Positions 1-9,440 are shown, counted from the first letter of the stretch. The stretch: DNA of 64,000 nucleotides from Enterobacter asburiae (GCF_024599655.1 NZ_CP102247.1:682001-746000), one strand, 5' to 3'. Notes: generated by a model not told the origin, from the letters alone. Numbers and translations are program-made.

Positions 1-1065
1 GCGCACGCGGTCAGAGTAGCTGTAGCCGCGCGCCAGGCGACGCGCGTTGCCGTCACCGTGGTAATGGCTTTGCCAGTATTCCGGGCGATCGAGCATGACG
101 TTTTCCAGCACGTGACGCAGGCCGGAGCTGGCTTTTGCCGGCAGCAGCTCCTCTTCTATGGCGGCCAGCGAGAACAGCGCTTCGCGCAGGGCGAAGGTCA
201 GGGCGGGGCCAACTTTTAGAATCGCAAAGTGATCGTTAACCAGCTGGCGCAGCGCCTGCGGCGTCTGGTAGTCGGTGGAGTGCGCTTCAAACACCAGCGT
301 ATCGTAGGCTTCAACCATTTTGCTCAGGGCAACGGCTTTCTGCGGCTGATAGTCGCAGACGTGCGCGTGGTCGAACTCCACGCCAGGCTGGACCACCAGG
401 CCAATAATGCGCGGCCAGATGTCGCTCAAACCTTCCTTTTCGAACGCATGGCGGTGCGCTTCAAGCGTGGCGCGTGCAGCGTCCGGCGTGGTGACGGCAA
501 GTTCGGTGAGCGTTTCGTGCGCGCCACCGGGAACCGGTACTTCCGTGCCGATAACGTAGACCAGATTGGATTCACCAAACTGCTCGCGACAGGTCGCTTC
601 GGCAATCTTCGCCAGGCGTGCGGCGCGTCCGGCAACGATCGCGTCGGTCAGGGGAACCGGATCGTCCTCACAGGACATGCTGCAGTCCAAGTGGATCTTT
701 TTGAATCCGGCAGAAACATAGCTTTTGATCAGATCGTCGGCATTCGCCATCGCCTGTTCCGCAGGGAGATTTTGCCAGCGGTTAGGGCCCAAATGATCGC
801 CGCCGAGGATAAGCTGTGACGTCGGGAAGCCGAGCGACTCGGCCAGCTGGCAGACAAACCCGTGAAAATCCGCAGGCGTCATGCCGGTATAGCCGCCAAA
901 CTGATCCACCTGGTTGGAGGTGGCCTCGATCAGCAGCGGCGACTGATGCGAATGCGCGTAACGAATGGCAGCTTCAAGTACCAGCGGATGTGCGGAACAG
1001 ACGGCATAGATCCCGTTTGAATTCCCTCGTTTATGTTGTTCCACCATTTCTGTCAGATGTTTCAC
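1..1065 (-). CDS. kbaZ: D-tagatose-1,6-bisphosphate aldolase subunit KbaZ (C-terminus cut by window)
   Basis: The minus strand encodes a protein starting (GTG)[11 protein letters not shown] and continuing with [31 protein letters not shown] and HLDCSMSC motifs, as in GatZ/KbaZ. This is the non-catalytic subunit that stabilises the class II aldolase KbaY, which cleaves tagatose 1,6-bisphosphate to DHAP and glyceraldehyde 3-phosphate in N-acetylgalactosamine/galactosamine use. I chose the GTG at 1065 because GAGAGGAAA lies just upstream and it matches the family N-terminus; an in-frame ATG at 1077 is possible. It is divergent from agaR, which supports KbaZ over GatZ. The last part of the gene lies outside the window. 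Family identity is firm; the KbaZ/GatZ choice rests on context. Confidence 0.9.
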   Translation of the reverse strand, partial: MKHLTEMVEQHKRGNSNGIYAVCSAHPLVLEAAIRYAHSHQSPLLIEATSNQVDQFGGYTGMTPADFHGFVCQLAESLGFPTSQLILGGDHLGPNRWQNLPAEQAMANADDLIKSYVSAGFKKIHLDCSMSCEDDPVPLTDAIVAGRAARLAKIAEATCREQFGESNLVYVIGTEVPVPGGAHETLTELAVTTPDAARATLEAHRHAFEKEGLSDIWPRIIGLVVQPGVEFDHAHVCDYQPQKAVALSKMVEAYDTLVFEAHSTDYQTPQALRQLVNDHFAILKVGPALTFALREALFSLAAIEEELLPAKASSGLRHVLENVMLDRPEYWQSHYHGDGNARRLARGYSYSDRVR

Positions 1066-1316
1066 TTTCCTCTCCATTTCGGATGGTAATGATACTTGTC
1101 TTTCGTTTTGTTTCATTTAATCCTGCATCATGGTGATATAAAAATAAAACGAAAGATAATAGATTTCCGATCTGTTTCACAAAAGAAACATAATGAAAGG
1201 TTTCAGCGCAGTGTTGGCTTGCGTCTGGACGTAAGGCGGGACTTGCATTCCCGCAAAAGAAAGGACTTAATAGGCAAAACGAAATGAAACGAAAGACTAT
1301 TTATTAAGGAGCTCGT
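1066..1316. promoter_or_regulatory. agaR-kbaZ divergent control region with repeated AgaR-type boxes
   Basis: The gap holds several copies of a TTTCRTTTYRTTTC-like motif: one on the plus strand around 1098-1119 (CTTTCGTTTTGTTTCATTT), and reverse-oriented copies around 1141-1160 (AAAACGAAAG), 1181-1200 and 1276-1297 (AAACGAAATGAAACGAAAG). E. coli AgaR is known to bind such T/C-rich direct repeats upstream of kbaZ and agaR. Repression of both divergent genes is inferred. A strong ribosome site AAGGAG at about 1306-1311 serves agaR. Confidence 0.7.
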
Positions 1317-2120
1317 ATGAGCAGCACCGATTCATCCGCGGAAAAGCGCATCACCGGCACCAGTGAAAGGCGAGAGCAGATCATTCAGCGGCTGCGGGCG
1401 CAGGGAAGCGTGCAGGTTAACGACCTGTCTCATCTGTACGGCGTATCGACGGTGACGATCCGCAACGACCTGGCGTTTCTGGAGAAGCAGGGCATTGCCG
1501 TTCGCGCTTACGGTGGGGCATTGATTTGCGAAGGCAACATGCCGGGCGCTGAGCCTTCCGTGGAGGATAAAAGCTCGCTGAATACGGCGGTGAAGCGCAG
1601 CATCGCGCAGGCCGCTGCCGCGCTGGTCAAACCCGGGCACCGTATTATTCTGGACTCCGGCACCACGACGTTTGAAATCGCCCGCATGCTGCGCCAGCAC
1701 ACGGACGTCATTGCGATGACCAACGGGATGAACGTAGCGAATGCGTTGCTGGAAGCGGAAGGGGTGGAATTGCTGATGACCGGCGGGCATCTACGCCGTC
1801 AGTCGCAATCTTTCTACGGTGACCAGGCAGAACAGTCGTTACAGAATTACCATTTTGACCTGCTGTTCCTGGGCGTTGACGCCATCGATCTCGATCGCGG
1901 CGTGAGCACGCACAACGAGGATGAAGCCCGTTTGAACCGCAAAATGTGCGAGGTGGCGGAGCGCATTATCGTTGTCACTGACTCCAGCAAGTTTAACCGC
2001 TCAAGCCTGCATAAAATCATTGATACGCAAAGGATTGATATGATTATTGTCGATGAAGGCATTCCGGCGGAGAGCCTGGACGGGCTGCGGAAAAGCGGGA
2101 TTGACGTAGTGTTGGTTTAA
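1317..2120 (+). CDS. agaR: DeoR-family repressor AgaR
   Basis: 267 aa. An N-terminal winged helix-turn-helix ([35 protein letters not shown], in shorter pieces, about residues 18-55) is followed by a DeoR C-terminal sugar-phosphate sensor domain with the LDSGTTT and LFLGVDAID motifs. The sequence follows E. coli AgaR almost throughout. AgaR represses the N-acetylgalactosamine/galactosamine genes until a pathway phosphosugar accumulates. It is divergent from kbaZ and preceded by multiple operator-like boxes, fitting autoregulation. The start is the ATG 5 nt after AAGGAG. Confidence 0.95.
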   Translation: MSSTDSSAEKRITGTSERREQIIQRLRAQGSVQVNDLSHLYGVSTVTIRNDLAFLEKQGIAVRAYGGALICEGNMPGAEPSVEDKSSLNTAVKRSIAQAAAALVKPGHRIILDSGTTTFEIARMLRQHTDVIAMTNGMNVANALLEAEGVELLMTGGHLRRQSQSFYGDQAEQSLQNYHFDLLFLGVDAIDLDRGVSTHNEDEARLNRKMCEVAERIIVVTDSSKFNRSSLHKIIDTQRIDMIIVDEGIPAESLDGLRKSGIDVVLV

Positions 2121-2126
2121 GTTTTT

Positions 2127-2163
2127 TACCCTCTCCCCTAGGGGGAGAGGGCAGAGTGAGGGG
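2127..2163. terminator. Inverted repeat between convergent agaR and garD
   Basis: ACCCTCTCCCC/TAG/GGGGAGAGGG forms a long stem at 2128-2151, followed by GCAGAGTGAGGGG. T-rich sequence flanks it on the garD-distal side. It sits between two convergent genes and probably stops transcription from both. It belongs to a palindrome family with further copies near 20452, 24363, 33048 and 34586. Confidence 0.7.
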
Positions 2164-2166
2164 AAG

Positions 2167-3738
2167 TCACGTCACCGGTGCCGGGTTGAACACCGCCAGC
2201 TGATTATGCAGCCCCCACTGATCGGAGAACGTTTTCTTCCGCCCGCTGGCGACATCCAGAATGAAGTGGAACAGTTTCCAGCCCACGTCCTCAATACTCT
2301 CTTCTCCGGTGGCGATGGTGCCCGCGTTGATGTCCATTAAGTCATACCAGCGGTTTGCCAGCTCGGTGCGGGTCGCCATCTTAATCACCGGTACCGCCAT
2401 CAGGCCGTACGGCGTGCCGCGCCCGGTGGTAAAGACCTGCACCGTAATGCCGGACGCCACCTGCTGCGTGCCGCAGACGAAGTCGCTGGCCGGTGTTGCC
2501 GCGTAAATCAGGCCGCGTTTCGTCGGGCGCTGGCCCGGAGAGAGCACTTCCACAATCGCGCTCTGGCCGGATTTGGCAATCGATCCAAGGGCTTTTTCCA
2601 CCACGTTTGCCAGACCGCCTTTTTTGTTGCCCGGAGACGGGTTGGCGCTGCGGTCGGTTTTGCCCATATCGAGATAACTATCGTACCAGGCCATTTCCTC
2701 GAGCAGGCGCTTGCCCACCTCTTCATTAACGGCGCGTGGCGTAAGCAGATGGATGGCGTCACGCACTTCGGTCACCTCGGAGAACATCACCGTGGCGCCG
2801 CAGCGCACGAACAGATCGGATGCATAGCCCACCGCCGGGTTGGCCGTCACGCCGGAGAAGGCATCGCTGCCGCCGCACTGGGTGCCCACGACCAGTTCCG
2901 AGGCCGGACACGTTTCACGCTGGCGCCGGTTGAGTTTGTCCAGATGACGCTCTGCCACCTGCAGAATATCGTCGACCATTGAGCGGAACCCAACGTGGCG
3001 TTCGTCCTGCAGGCGCACGATGCTGGCATCGTCTACCGGAATGGCTTTGACATCTTCGGTGCCCTGCAGCAGGCGCTCGGGCTGCAATTTTTCACACCCC
3101 AGGCCGATGACCATCACCTCGCCGCCAAAGTTCGGGTTCAGGGCGATATTGTGAATGGTACGGATAGGCACTACGGCAGCGGGTGCATTAATCGCCACGC
3201 CGCAGCCGTAGAGGTGGTTCAGACCCACTACGCCATCCACGTTCGGGTATTTCGGCAGCAGATCGCGCTCGATGATTTTCACCACATAATCCACTACGCC
3301 CGCCACGCAGTGCACGCTGGTGGTAATGCCGAGTAGGTTCTTGGTGCCGACGCTGCCGTCCGCGTTGCGGTAGCCTTCGAAGGTATAGCCCTCCAGCGGA
3401 GGAAGCGGCTCCGGCACGCGGGTCGCCAGCGGAAGCGTGTTAAGCGGCGGCGCTTCCGGCAGCGCCACCAGCGACTCCTCAACCCAGCTACCCTGTGGTA
3501 TAGCGCGGACGGCATAGCCGATGACTTCACCGTAACGTACGATTTCGCTATTAGCAGGGATATCCACCAGGGCGACTTTATGTCCCTGTGGAATATGCTC
3601 AATCAGTTCCAGCCCGTCCGGGAAACGGGTTCCCGCTTTTAAGCCGTTGTCGTTGACAATAATCGCCACATTATCGGTGTCGTGTACTTTTATATAAAAC
3701 GCCGTCGGCGATGCCTGTCGAATTTCAATGTCGGCCAT
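2167..3738 (-). CDS. garD: Galactarate dehydratase GarD
   Basis: 523 aa, the same length as E. coli GarD and nearly colinear with it. GarD dehydrates meso-galactarate to 5-keto-4-deoxy-D-glucarate, the first step of galactarate use, and needs Fe2+. An N-terminal SAF-like domain (about residues 1-95) precedes the UxaA/GarD catalytic part, with [35 protein letters not shown] and [10 protein letters not shown] motifs. It is divergent from garL, as expected for a CdaR-controlled regulon. The paralog uxaA is also in this window. Confidence 0.97.
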   Translation of the reverse strand: MADIEIRQASPTAFYIKVHDTDNVAIIVNDNGLKAGTRFPDGLELIEHIPQGHKVALVDIPANSEIVRYGEVIGYAVRAIPQGSWVEESLVALPEAPPLNTLPLATRVPEPLPPLEGYTFEGYRNADGSVGTKNLLGITTSVHCVAGVVDYVVKIIERDLLPKYPNVDGVVGLNHLYGCGVAINAPAAVVPIRTIHNIALNPNFGGEVMVIGLGCEKLQPERLLQGTEDVKAIPVDDASIVRLQDERHVGFRSMVDDILQVAERHLDKLNRRQRETCPASELVVGTQCGGSDAFSGVTANPAVGYASDLFVRCGATVMFSEVTEVRDAIHLLTPRAVNEEVGKRLLEEMAWYDSYLDMGKTDRSANPSPGNKKGGLANVVEKALGSIAKSGQSAIVEVLSPGQRPTKRGLIYAATPASDFVCGTQQVASGITVQVFTTGRGTPYGLMAVPVIKMATRTELANRWYDLMDINAGTIATGEESIEDVGWKLFHFILDVASGRKKTFSDQWGLHNQLAVFNPAPVT

Positions 3739-4112
3739 TGTTCAGTATTCTCCAGCAAGGTGTCTGATAATAAATTCAGCCAATTTTCTAATGGTAGAAA
3801 TAAATACGCGGCTTTCAGAATTAAAGCATGTCAGCATAGGGAGCATGAAAATGTGATCGCGATCGCTCCCTAACCGGTAATCCCTGATTCTGTGCATTAG
3901 CGCCCAGTGCTTTGTGCATATGCAAAAATTTTTATCAAAATGTATCGCAATGCTTGAGCATTACAACAATGTGTGGTCGTGGATTGCGTCTTATACTGAA
4001 TGACGATTTTATAACGCCAAAATACGTCAGAATAATAAATATAATGCTGGCGCGGTGTCTGAATAAATAAAATGATACTGAAAAAGGCTGCGGAATAAAA
4101 AAGGTAAATACG
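3739..4112. promoter_or_regulatory. garD-garL divergent intergenic region
   Basis: 374 bp, AT-rich towards garL, without a convincing ORF. It must carry the promoters of both gar transcripts. By analogy with E. coli the activator is CdaR, but I cannot pick out its site with confidence. A TGTGA half-site occurs at about 3850 (TGTGATCGCGATCGCT) but matches the CRP consensus poorly on its second arm. Confidence 0.5.
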
Positions 4113-4883
4113 ATGAGTAACGATATCTTCCCGAATAAATTTAAAGCGGCCCTCGCGGCGCACCAGATTCAAATTGGCTGCTGGTCCGCGCTGGCAAACC
4201 CAATCAGCACCGAAGTGCTGGGCCTGGCCGGTTTCGACTGGCTGGTGCTGGACGGCGAACATGCGCCGAACGATATCAGCACGTTTATTCCGCAGCTGAT
4301 GGCGCTGAAAGGCAGCCGCAGCGCCCCGGTAGTGCGTGTACCCACCAACGAGCCGGTGATTATCAAGCGTCTGCTGGATATCGGTTTCTACAATTTCCTG
4401 ATCCCGTTTGTGGAGACGGAAGAACAAGCGGCGCTGGCCGTAGCCTCAACGCGCTATCCGCCAGAAGGGATCCGCGGCGTTTCCGTTTCGCATCGCGCCA
4501 ATATGTTTGGCACCGTGCCGGACTACTTCGCGCAGTCTAATAACAACATCACCATTCTGGTTCAGATCGAGAGCCAGCAGGGCGTTGATAACGTCGACGC
4601 GATTGCAGCCACAAACGGCGTGGACGGTATCTTCGTCGGCCCAAGCGATCTGGCTGCCGCCTTTGGCCATCTGGGTAATGCCAGCCACCCTGACGTGCAG
4701 CGCGCGATCCAGCACATCTTTGCCCGCGCTAAAGCACACGGCAAACCGTGCGGCATTCTGGCGCCGGTTGAGGCTGATGCCCGTCGCTATCTGGAATGGG
4801 GAGCCACGTTTGTTGCCGTCGGCAGCGACCTCGGCGTATTCCGCTCGGCTACGCAGAAATTAGCGGACGCTTTTAAAAAATAA
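4113..4883 (+). CDS. garL: 5-keto-4-deoxy-D-glucarate aldolase GarL
   Basis: 256 aa, HpcH/HpaI class II aldolase family, the length of E. coli GarL. It splits 5-keto-4-deoxy-D-glucarate into pyruvate and tartronate semialdehyde. Visible family motifs are [11 protein letters not shown] (catalytic His region near residue 50), [21 protein letters not shown] (metal-ligand Glu) and [11 protein letters not shown]. It is the first gene of the plus-strand gar operon here; garP, which precedes it in E. coli, is missing. garR follows about 20 nt downstream. Confidence 0.96.
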   Translation: MSNDIFPNKFKAALAAHQIQIGCWSALANPISTEVLGLAGFDWLVLDGEHAPNDISTFIPQLMALKGSRSAPVVRVPTNEPVIIKRLLDIGFYNFLIPFVETEEQAALAVASTRYPPEGIRGVSVSHRANMFGTVPDYFAQSNNNITILVQIESQQGVDNVDAIAATNGVDGIFVGPSDLAAAFGHLGNASHPDVQRAIQHIFARAKAHGKPCGILAPVEADARRYLEWGATFVAVGSDLGVFRSATQKLADAFKK

Positions 4884-4904
4884 CCATCATTGAGGAAACA
4901 GATT

Positions 4905-5795
4905 ATGACGCTGAAAGTGGGTTTTATTGGCCTGGGGATCATGGGTAAACCAATGAGTAAGAACCTCATCAAAGCGGGTTACTCACTGGTGGTATCCGAT
5001 CATAATTCGCAGGCCGTGGCTGAGGTAATGGCGGCTGGCGCAGAAACGGCCACCACCGCCAGAGCCATTGCCGAGCATTGCGATGTCATCATCACCATGC
5101 TGCCAAACTCCCCGCATGTTAAAGAGGTCGCGCTGGGTGAAAACGGCATTATCGACGGTGCGAAGCCGGGCCTGGTGCTGATTGATATGAGCTCTATTGC
5201 GCCGCTCGCAAGCCGTGAAATTAGCGAGGCTTTAAAAGCGAAGGGCGTTAATATGCTGGATGCGCCGGTCAGCGGCGGTGAGCCGAAAGCGATCGACGGC
5301 ACGCTGTCGGTGATGGTCGGCGGTGATAAAGCCGTCTTCGATAGATTTTACGACCTGATGAAAGCCATGGCGGGCTCCGTGGTGCATACCGGGGACATCG
5401 GGGCGGGTAACGTGACCAAGCTGGCAAACCAGGTGATTGTGGCGCTGAACATTGCCGCCATGTCCGAAGCGCTGACGCTGGCAACCAAAGCGGGCGTCAA
5501 TCCGGATCTGGTTTATCAGGCCATTCGCGGTGGTCTGGCGGGCAGCACCGTGCTGGATGCCAAAGCGCCGATGGTCATGGATCGTAATTTTAAACCCGGT
5601 TTCCGCATCGACCTGCATATCAAAGATCTGGCGAACGCGCTGGATACGTCACACGGCGTGGGCGCACAGCTGCCGCTGACCGCGGCGGTCATGGAGATGA
5701 TGCAGGCGCTGCGTGCCGATGGCCTGGGCACGGCCGATCACAGCGCGATTGCGTGCTACTACGAGAAACTGGCGAAGGTGGAAGTGGCGCGTTAA
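4905..5795 (+). CDS. garR: Tartronate semialdehyde reductase GarR
   Basis: 296 aa. The N-terminal Rossmann motif GFIGLGIMGKPMSKNL identifies a beta-hydroxyacid dehydrogenase, and DAPVSGGEPKA and GAGNVTKLANQ carry the substrate and catalytic Lys regions. It reduces tartronate semialdehyde to D-glycerate with NAD(P)H. I placed the start at the ATG 4905 because GAGGAA lies 7 nt upstream; a longer TTG-initiated frame at 4890 overlaps that ribosome site. In E. coli garK (glycerate kinase) follows; here the next gene is rnpB. Confidence 0.96.
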   Translation: MTLKVGFIGLGIMGKPMSKNLIKAGYSLVVSDHNSQAVAEVMAAGAETATTARAIAEHCDVIITMLPNSPHVKEVALGENGIIDGAKPGLVLIDMSSIAPLASREISEALKAKGVNMLDAPVSGGEPKAIDGTLSVMVGGDKAVFDRFYDLMKAMAGSVVHTGDIGAGNVTKLANQVIVALNIAAMSEALTLATKAGVNPDLVYQAIRGGLAGSTVLDAKAPMVMDRNFKPGFRIDLHIKDLANALDTSHGVGAQLPLTAAVMEMMQALRADGLGTADHSAIACYYEKLAKVEVAR

Positions 5796-5818
5796 TCACG
5801 CCTTGCCCACACCTTAGG

Positions 5819-5847
5819 GTGACAGCGGCGCGCAAACCCTCTATACT
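5819..5847 (+). promoter_or_regulatory. rnpB promoter
   Basis: A -35 GTGACA (5819-5824) and a -10 TATACT (5842-5847) are separated by 17 nt and end 7 nt before the first base of RNase P RNA. Spacing and position match the known strong E. coli rnpB promoter. Confidence 0.85.
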
Positions 5848-5854
5848 GCGCGCC

Positions 5855-6233
<379 letters not shown>

Positions 6234-6247
6234 CTTCTATAATAATA

Positions 6248-6318
6248 CGTTGGTGTGTCTCAGATTTTCTAAGGCAAAACTGTGACACAGACTGTGATAC
6301 AAAAGAGACACACCAACG
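6248..6318. repeat. 14-bp perfect inverted repeat at the integrase start
   Basis: CGTTGGTGTGTCTC at 6248-6261 is the exact reverse complement of GAGACACACCAACG at 6305-6318, with 43 nt between. Between them are two near-direct repeats, ACTGTGACACAG and ACTGTGATAC. They resemble recombinase arm-binding or autoregulatory sites; this role is inferred. A related motif (GCGATACAGCCTGCGACAC) occurs at about 9278-9296 near the right repeat. Confidence 0.5.
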
Positions 6319-6739
6319 GCTGTTCTATCCCCAACATCCTAAAGCGTGGCAATCGCTACAGCGTTCATTTCAGACTACCTTCAGGCGGTTTTTTCGCGTG
6401 TCTCTGGGCTGCGATTCAGCCAGTAGAGCAAGATTTATATCTTTCCGTCTCCCTATGTTCATTTCATTTGTAAAATCGTCCAGGCTTGAGCCAGCCCTAC
6501 TATTGGATTTCGTGCAGAAAAGGAGGAAATTAGAACAAAATAAATTGATGATTATTTACTCAGCATTCAGACCGCCTTCTATGTCGCAGCAAAAAATCCC
6601 CTCAAAAGTGCGTAGTACTATGCGAAAGTCAGGTTCGCTAGCTGATGAAAAACGTAATTTGTTTGAGTACCTACGTCACCAAGTCGAAACATTGTCCATA
6701 CAGCAAAAGCTTCAATATTTCACAATCCGAATGAAATAA
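6282..6739 (+). pseudogene. Tyrosine-recombinase integrase remnant (frameshifted, truncated)
   Basis: From a GTG at 6282 the frame reads TQTVIQKRHTNGCSIPNILK and then RGNRYSVHFRLPSGGFF, typical of the N-terminus of phage-type integrases. A run of six T at 6389-6394 then shifts the frame: the homologous continuation FRVSLGCDSASRAR is in the next frame and stays open to 6739. The catalytic Arg-His-Arg-Tyr half is absent, so it cannot be active. The end point is uncertain, because similarity fades after about 6540. It lies 46 nt inside the left repeat, the usual place for the integrase of such elements. Confidence 0.7.
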
Positions 6740-6870
6740 CAGAAAATATTTACCGAGTGAATTATTTGAAATAATGTTTCAATTTTAGTGGGAAACCGCT
6801 TTCGGCTGCATGGGTGTTATTTGTACAATGTGTCCGAGCACAGAAAAATTCACAGCAAGCAGAGGGACTT

Positions 6871-7368
6871 ATGCAACAATACACCAACGAACTCACTTCA
6901 TCGGTCATCGCGTCTTTCGATGCTCCCCGTTATACCGACCAGCAACTATCAGAAATGAATGTGGAAGCCCGCAATCTCATTATTGAACAGCAAGAATATG
7001 CCCTACACCATCCAATCACAGCCATCTATCGTGCAGCGGTTGCCGGAAGTCTTACTCTTCGGGGTGGCGTTGTCGATGAACCTAATCCGGATCCGAGCCA
7101 GGGCATGAAAGTTCAACTCGGTAATGGTCAATGGGTCAGCATGGTTACAGAAGGTGCAACCGTGACCTATCCAGACGGGACTAAGGCCACCATTATCACC
7201 AGCGCCGGACAGTTAAGCGAATGGGAAGGTAAAGGGATCGCGCTGGTTGGTAGTTTACTTGATAACGGAGATCAAATTCTCAGCACCCCTGATTATAGAT
7301 TGATGTTCTCTTTCCGCGAGGGTGAATCAATGCCAGATGATTTCCTGACTGTTGCAAAGGTGGCGTAA
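6871..7368 (+). CDS. Uncharacterised protein upstream of PAAR effector
   Basis: 165 aa from the ATG at 6871, chosen for the AGAGGGA ribosome site 4 nt upstream; a longer frame from 6814 has none. No signal peptide or membrane segment is visible. The N-terminal half is polar and helical (ASFDAPRYTDQQLSEMN..EYALHHPITAIYRAAVAGSL); the C-terminal half looks beta-rich (GMKVQLGNGQWVSMVTEGA..TYPDGTKATIITSAG). Its TAA directly abuts the ATG of the PAAR gene, so the two are probably co-translated. It is not an EagR/DUF1795 chaperone by sequence. A role as adaptor or loading partner is inferred from context only. Confidence 0.75.
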   Translation: MQQYTNELTSSVIASFDAPRYTDQQLSEMNVEARNLIIEQQEYALHHPITAIYRAAVAGSLTLRGGVVDEPNPDPSQGMKVQLGNGQWVSMVTEGATVTYPDGTKATIITSAGQLSEWEGKGIALVGSLLDNGDQILSTPDYRLMFSFREGESMPDDFLTVAKVA

Positions 7369-8838
7369 ATGGGGGGAATGCGTCCAAACGTTTTAGGTCG
7401 TGGAATGGCGTTGTTTGGTGATCAGACTACAACTGGCGCAAAGCTAATCCCCTCACTTTCTTTCGGTAACATTCTGGGCCGCCGCGCGATTGTTCTGGGT
7501 GACAAGACCACAGTTTGCCCAAAATGCGGCAAAGAAGGAAAAGTTGTTGAAGGTGAGCCACACCGCACAATTCACCAGATCCCTGTTGCCGTGGACAAGT
7601 GCGTAGTTTTATGTGGCTGCCTCTCTGGATCTAACCGTATCATAGCCCCTTTGGGCTGGATAGGCCCAGGTGAATCCCCCTCTCAGGCAACAGCAAGGTA
7701 TCTGGCAGAAGCGGCAACCGCAGCAGCCACTCTAGCTGCATCTCAACAGTCGCAGGTAGAACCAGAACAACACGCCCAGACAGCGAAAAAGAAAACAGGT
7801 ATTGACGCAGGTTTTACCATTATTCCTTACGGCGGTACTACAGAAGCTTGGCAACGTCTGCTATTTACGGAAAACCCGCCAGCAGGCGTAAAGGAGCTAT
7901 TCGCTACACTAAACGGCCCGGATAAAAGATATAAAGCGGGTTCTATCATGCTGGTAGTTGACCCCGATAAGCAGGATGAAGAGCAAATCTCCCATATGCG
8001 GGCCGCGAAACAGCGGATTGATGCAGCATTAGCGCCGCTCTCCATCCAGCAGGCAAACTTCCTTTTCAAACATAAAGATACCATTGAGATGTTTGCAGCT
8101 GCTGCGACTACTGCAAACGATGCTGCTGGAAAGGCAGGAAGAGCGACGGAAGCAGCGAAGGGATATTTCGAGAGAGTCGAAAAAATTCTCGTCGAGATCG
8201 AGAAGACATACAAAAACCAGTACATCACAAGCGGCACACTGATCGGTGAACAATTCTTCGTTGAACGCCGTCGCTTATTTGGTCAACTTGATAGCGTGCT
8301 GAAGATGTTCATGAAACATCGATTCATGTTCAACGAATACACCGATCTGAAAAGCGCCCTTGGCCTTTCCAGCCGTTCAATTACCCACCGCTGGAATGAA
8401 ACTGGTGTTAGTGATATTGAAGGTTACGCAACCCATATCGAGAAGCTGGCGAAGTACGTTAAGTGGATGGAAACAGCCGGGAAGATCGGTATTGGTCTGT
8501 CTGCTTTGGATACCGCAGCGAAGATCATGGAAGCCTGCACCGTTGGTAGGGATTGCGCCAAAACCTCGTTTACTTCCATCGGTGAATTTTCAGGTGGCCT
8601 AGTAGGTGGAGCTGTGGGAGCTAGGATTATTGGCGCTGGCGCAGCAAATACTATTTGCGCTGTGGTTCTGGGGGCTGCAACCATAGAGGCAGGAGGAGCG
8701 GGAGCGCTGCTTTGCACGCTCAGTGTATCTGGCGGAATTGCATACGGAAGCGATAAAGCTTTTAGCTGGTCTGTCGGAAAAGCGAGCGAATCCATTGGGG
8801 AGGCCCTCGGTCTTTATGAGATTACCAGTGATGATTAG
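7369..8838 (+). CDS. PAAR-domain T6SS effector with C-terminal hydrophobic glycine-rich domain
   Basis: 489 aa. Residues about 8-105 form a PAAR domain (GDQTTTGAKLIPS, RRAIVLGDKTTVCPKCGKEG, VAVDKCVVLCGCLSGSNRII), the spike-tip domain that caps VgrG in T6SS. An Ala/Gln/Lys-rich linker follows (about 115-150), then a mixed helical middle region (150-380) with AAATTANDAAGKAGRATEAA. A Gly/Ala-rich hydrophobic stretch near 400-460 (SGGLVGGAVGARIIGAGAAN..AGGAGALLCTLSVSGG) resembles glycine-zipper membrane-inserting segments. I see no nuclease, lipase or peptidase motif. A membrane-acting toxin is inferred from the C-terminus and from the membrane protein encoded next. An alternative start is ATG 7378. 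Confidence 0.8.
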   Translation: MGGMRPNVLGRGMALFGDQTTTGAKLIPSLSFGNILGRRAIVLGDKTTVCPKCGKEGKVVEGEPHRTIHQIPVAVDKCVVLCGCLSGSNRIIAPLGWIGPGESPSQATARYLAEAATAAATLAASQQSQVEPEQHAQTAKKKTGIDAGFTIIPYGGTTEAWQRLLFTENPPAGVKELFATLNGPDKRYKAGSIMLVVDPDKQDEEQISHMRAAKQRIDAALAPLSIQQANFLFKHKDTIEMFAAAATTANDAAGKAGRATEAAKGYFERVEKILVEIEKTYKNQYITSGTLIGEQFFVERRRLFGQLDSVLKMFMKHRFMFNEYTDLKSALGLSSRSITHRWNETGVSDIEGYATHIEKLAKYVKWMETAGKIGIGLSALDTAAKIMEACTVGRDCAKTSFTSIGEFSGGLVGGAVGARIIGAGAANTICAVVLGAATIEAGGAGALLCTLSVSGGIAYGSDKAFSWSVGKASESIGEALGLYEITSDD

Positions 8839-9235
8839 TATAAAAATGGTATCGGTTATAGCCACACTTACAGGATTGTTATTAGGTGTCTTGAGCATCG
8901 TCGTGTCCGTCTTAAACCGTAAACGGTTTAGCGAAATTTGCGTCCTGTACAAAAAAAAATATGGCAGCCTTCCTGATGCCGTCTTGCTGTTCGAAAACGT
9001 CAACACGCTTTACGTCAACATAGCCTATAGTACGAAAGTGCAGTTCATCTACATCCCTCTATTATGGAATCGCAGTTCAATCCTGACCAAAAACGATGAC
9101 AAGGACTTCATCAGAGGACTTCCCAAACGGCTTATCGGACCTTTCTACGTCGAGATATATCTGGCTGTCGTCAGTCTAATCTTCTTTATCATTGGGGGGC
9201 TACTGATGGTAGCGATAGAGCGCGGTTGGGTGTGA
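8831..9235 (+). CDS. Small two-segment membrane protein, probable immunity protein
   Basis: 134 aa. The ATG at 8831 overlaps the effector stop by 8 nt (ATGATTAG), so translational coupling is likely. Hydrophobic segments lie at about residues 6-28 (MVSVIATLTGLLLGVLSIVV) and 106-128 (IYLAVVSLIFFIIGGLLMVA). The loop between them, about 75 residues, has charged and aromatic residues. I do not recognise a named family. Position, size, overlap and inner-membrane topology are those of an immunity protein against a membrane-targeting toxin; this is inference. A longer open frame upstream (from 8723) is rejected because it lies inside the effector. Confidence 0.75.
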   Translation: MISIKMVSVIATLTGLLLGVLSIVVSVLNRKRFSEICVLYKKKYGSLPDAVLLFENVNTLYVNIAYSTKVQFIYIPLLWNRSSILTKNDDKDFIRGLPKRLIGPFYVEIYLAVVSLIFFIIGGLLMVAIERGWV

Positions 9236-9345
9236 AAGGCGCGTCCCTTAGCAGGCTTTACTCTATAACACTAAGTGCGATACAGCCTGCGACACATGAT
9301 AACTCCAGCGCCGCAGATGCATGACGTACAGTCGAACGAAGCCGC

Positions 9346-9369
9346 CTTATCGGTCAGCTTCAACTTCTT
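9346..9369 (+). repeat. attR-like copy of the rnpB 3' end
   Basis: Exact 24-nt duplicate of 6213-6236. It is followed directly by the hairpin that would normally terminate rnpB, so it marks the original right flank of the integration site. Confidence 0.9.
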
Positions 9370-9370
9370 A

Positions 9371-9396
9371 AAAAACCCCGCTTCAGCGGGGTTTTT
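9371..9396 (+). terminator. Displaced rnpB terminator
   Basis: AAAAACCCCGC/TTCA/GCGGGGTTTTT is a perfect 11-bp stem with a T tract. It directly follows the right 24-bp repeat, as the native terminator does after rnpB in related genomes. It now terminates the effector-immunity transcript instead. Confidence 0.9.
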
Positions 9397-9410
9397 GCTT
9401 TCAGGGTGTT

Positions 9411-9440
9411 GTAGGCCGGGTAAGCGCAGCGCCACCCGGC
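9411..9440. repeat. REP element
   Basis: GTAGGCCGGGTAAGCGCAGC plus GCCACCCGGC, a palindromic REP unit. One of many in this window, all between genes. Confidence 0.85.

Noticed and set aside
229..1136. Plus-strand open frames over the first kilobase
   Set aside because: They lie opposite kbaZ, whose minus-strand product has clear family motifs and a ribosome site.
6814..6870. Earlier start of the PAAR companion protein
   Set aside because: No ribosome site; ATG 6871 has AGAGGGA at proper spacing.
8723..8830. Upstream extension of the immunity gene
   Set aside because: Lies within the effector frame; ATG 8831 overlapping the stop gives a normal membrane protein N-terminus.
7369..8838. Rhs-type toxin
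   Set aside because: No YD repeats and no DPxG cleavage motif; only the PAAR domain is shared with Rhs proteins.
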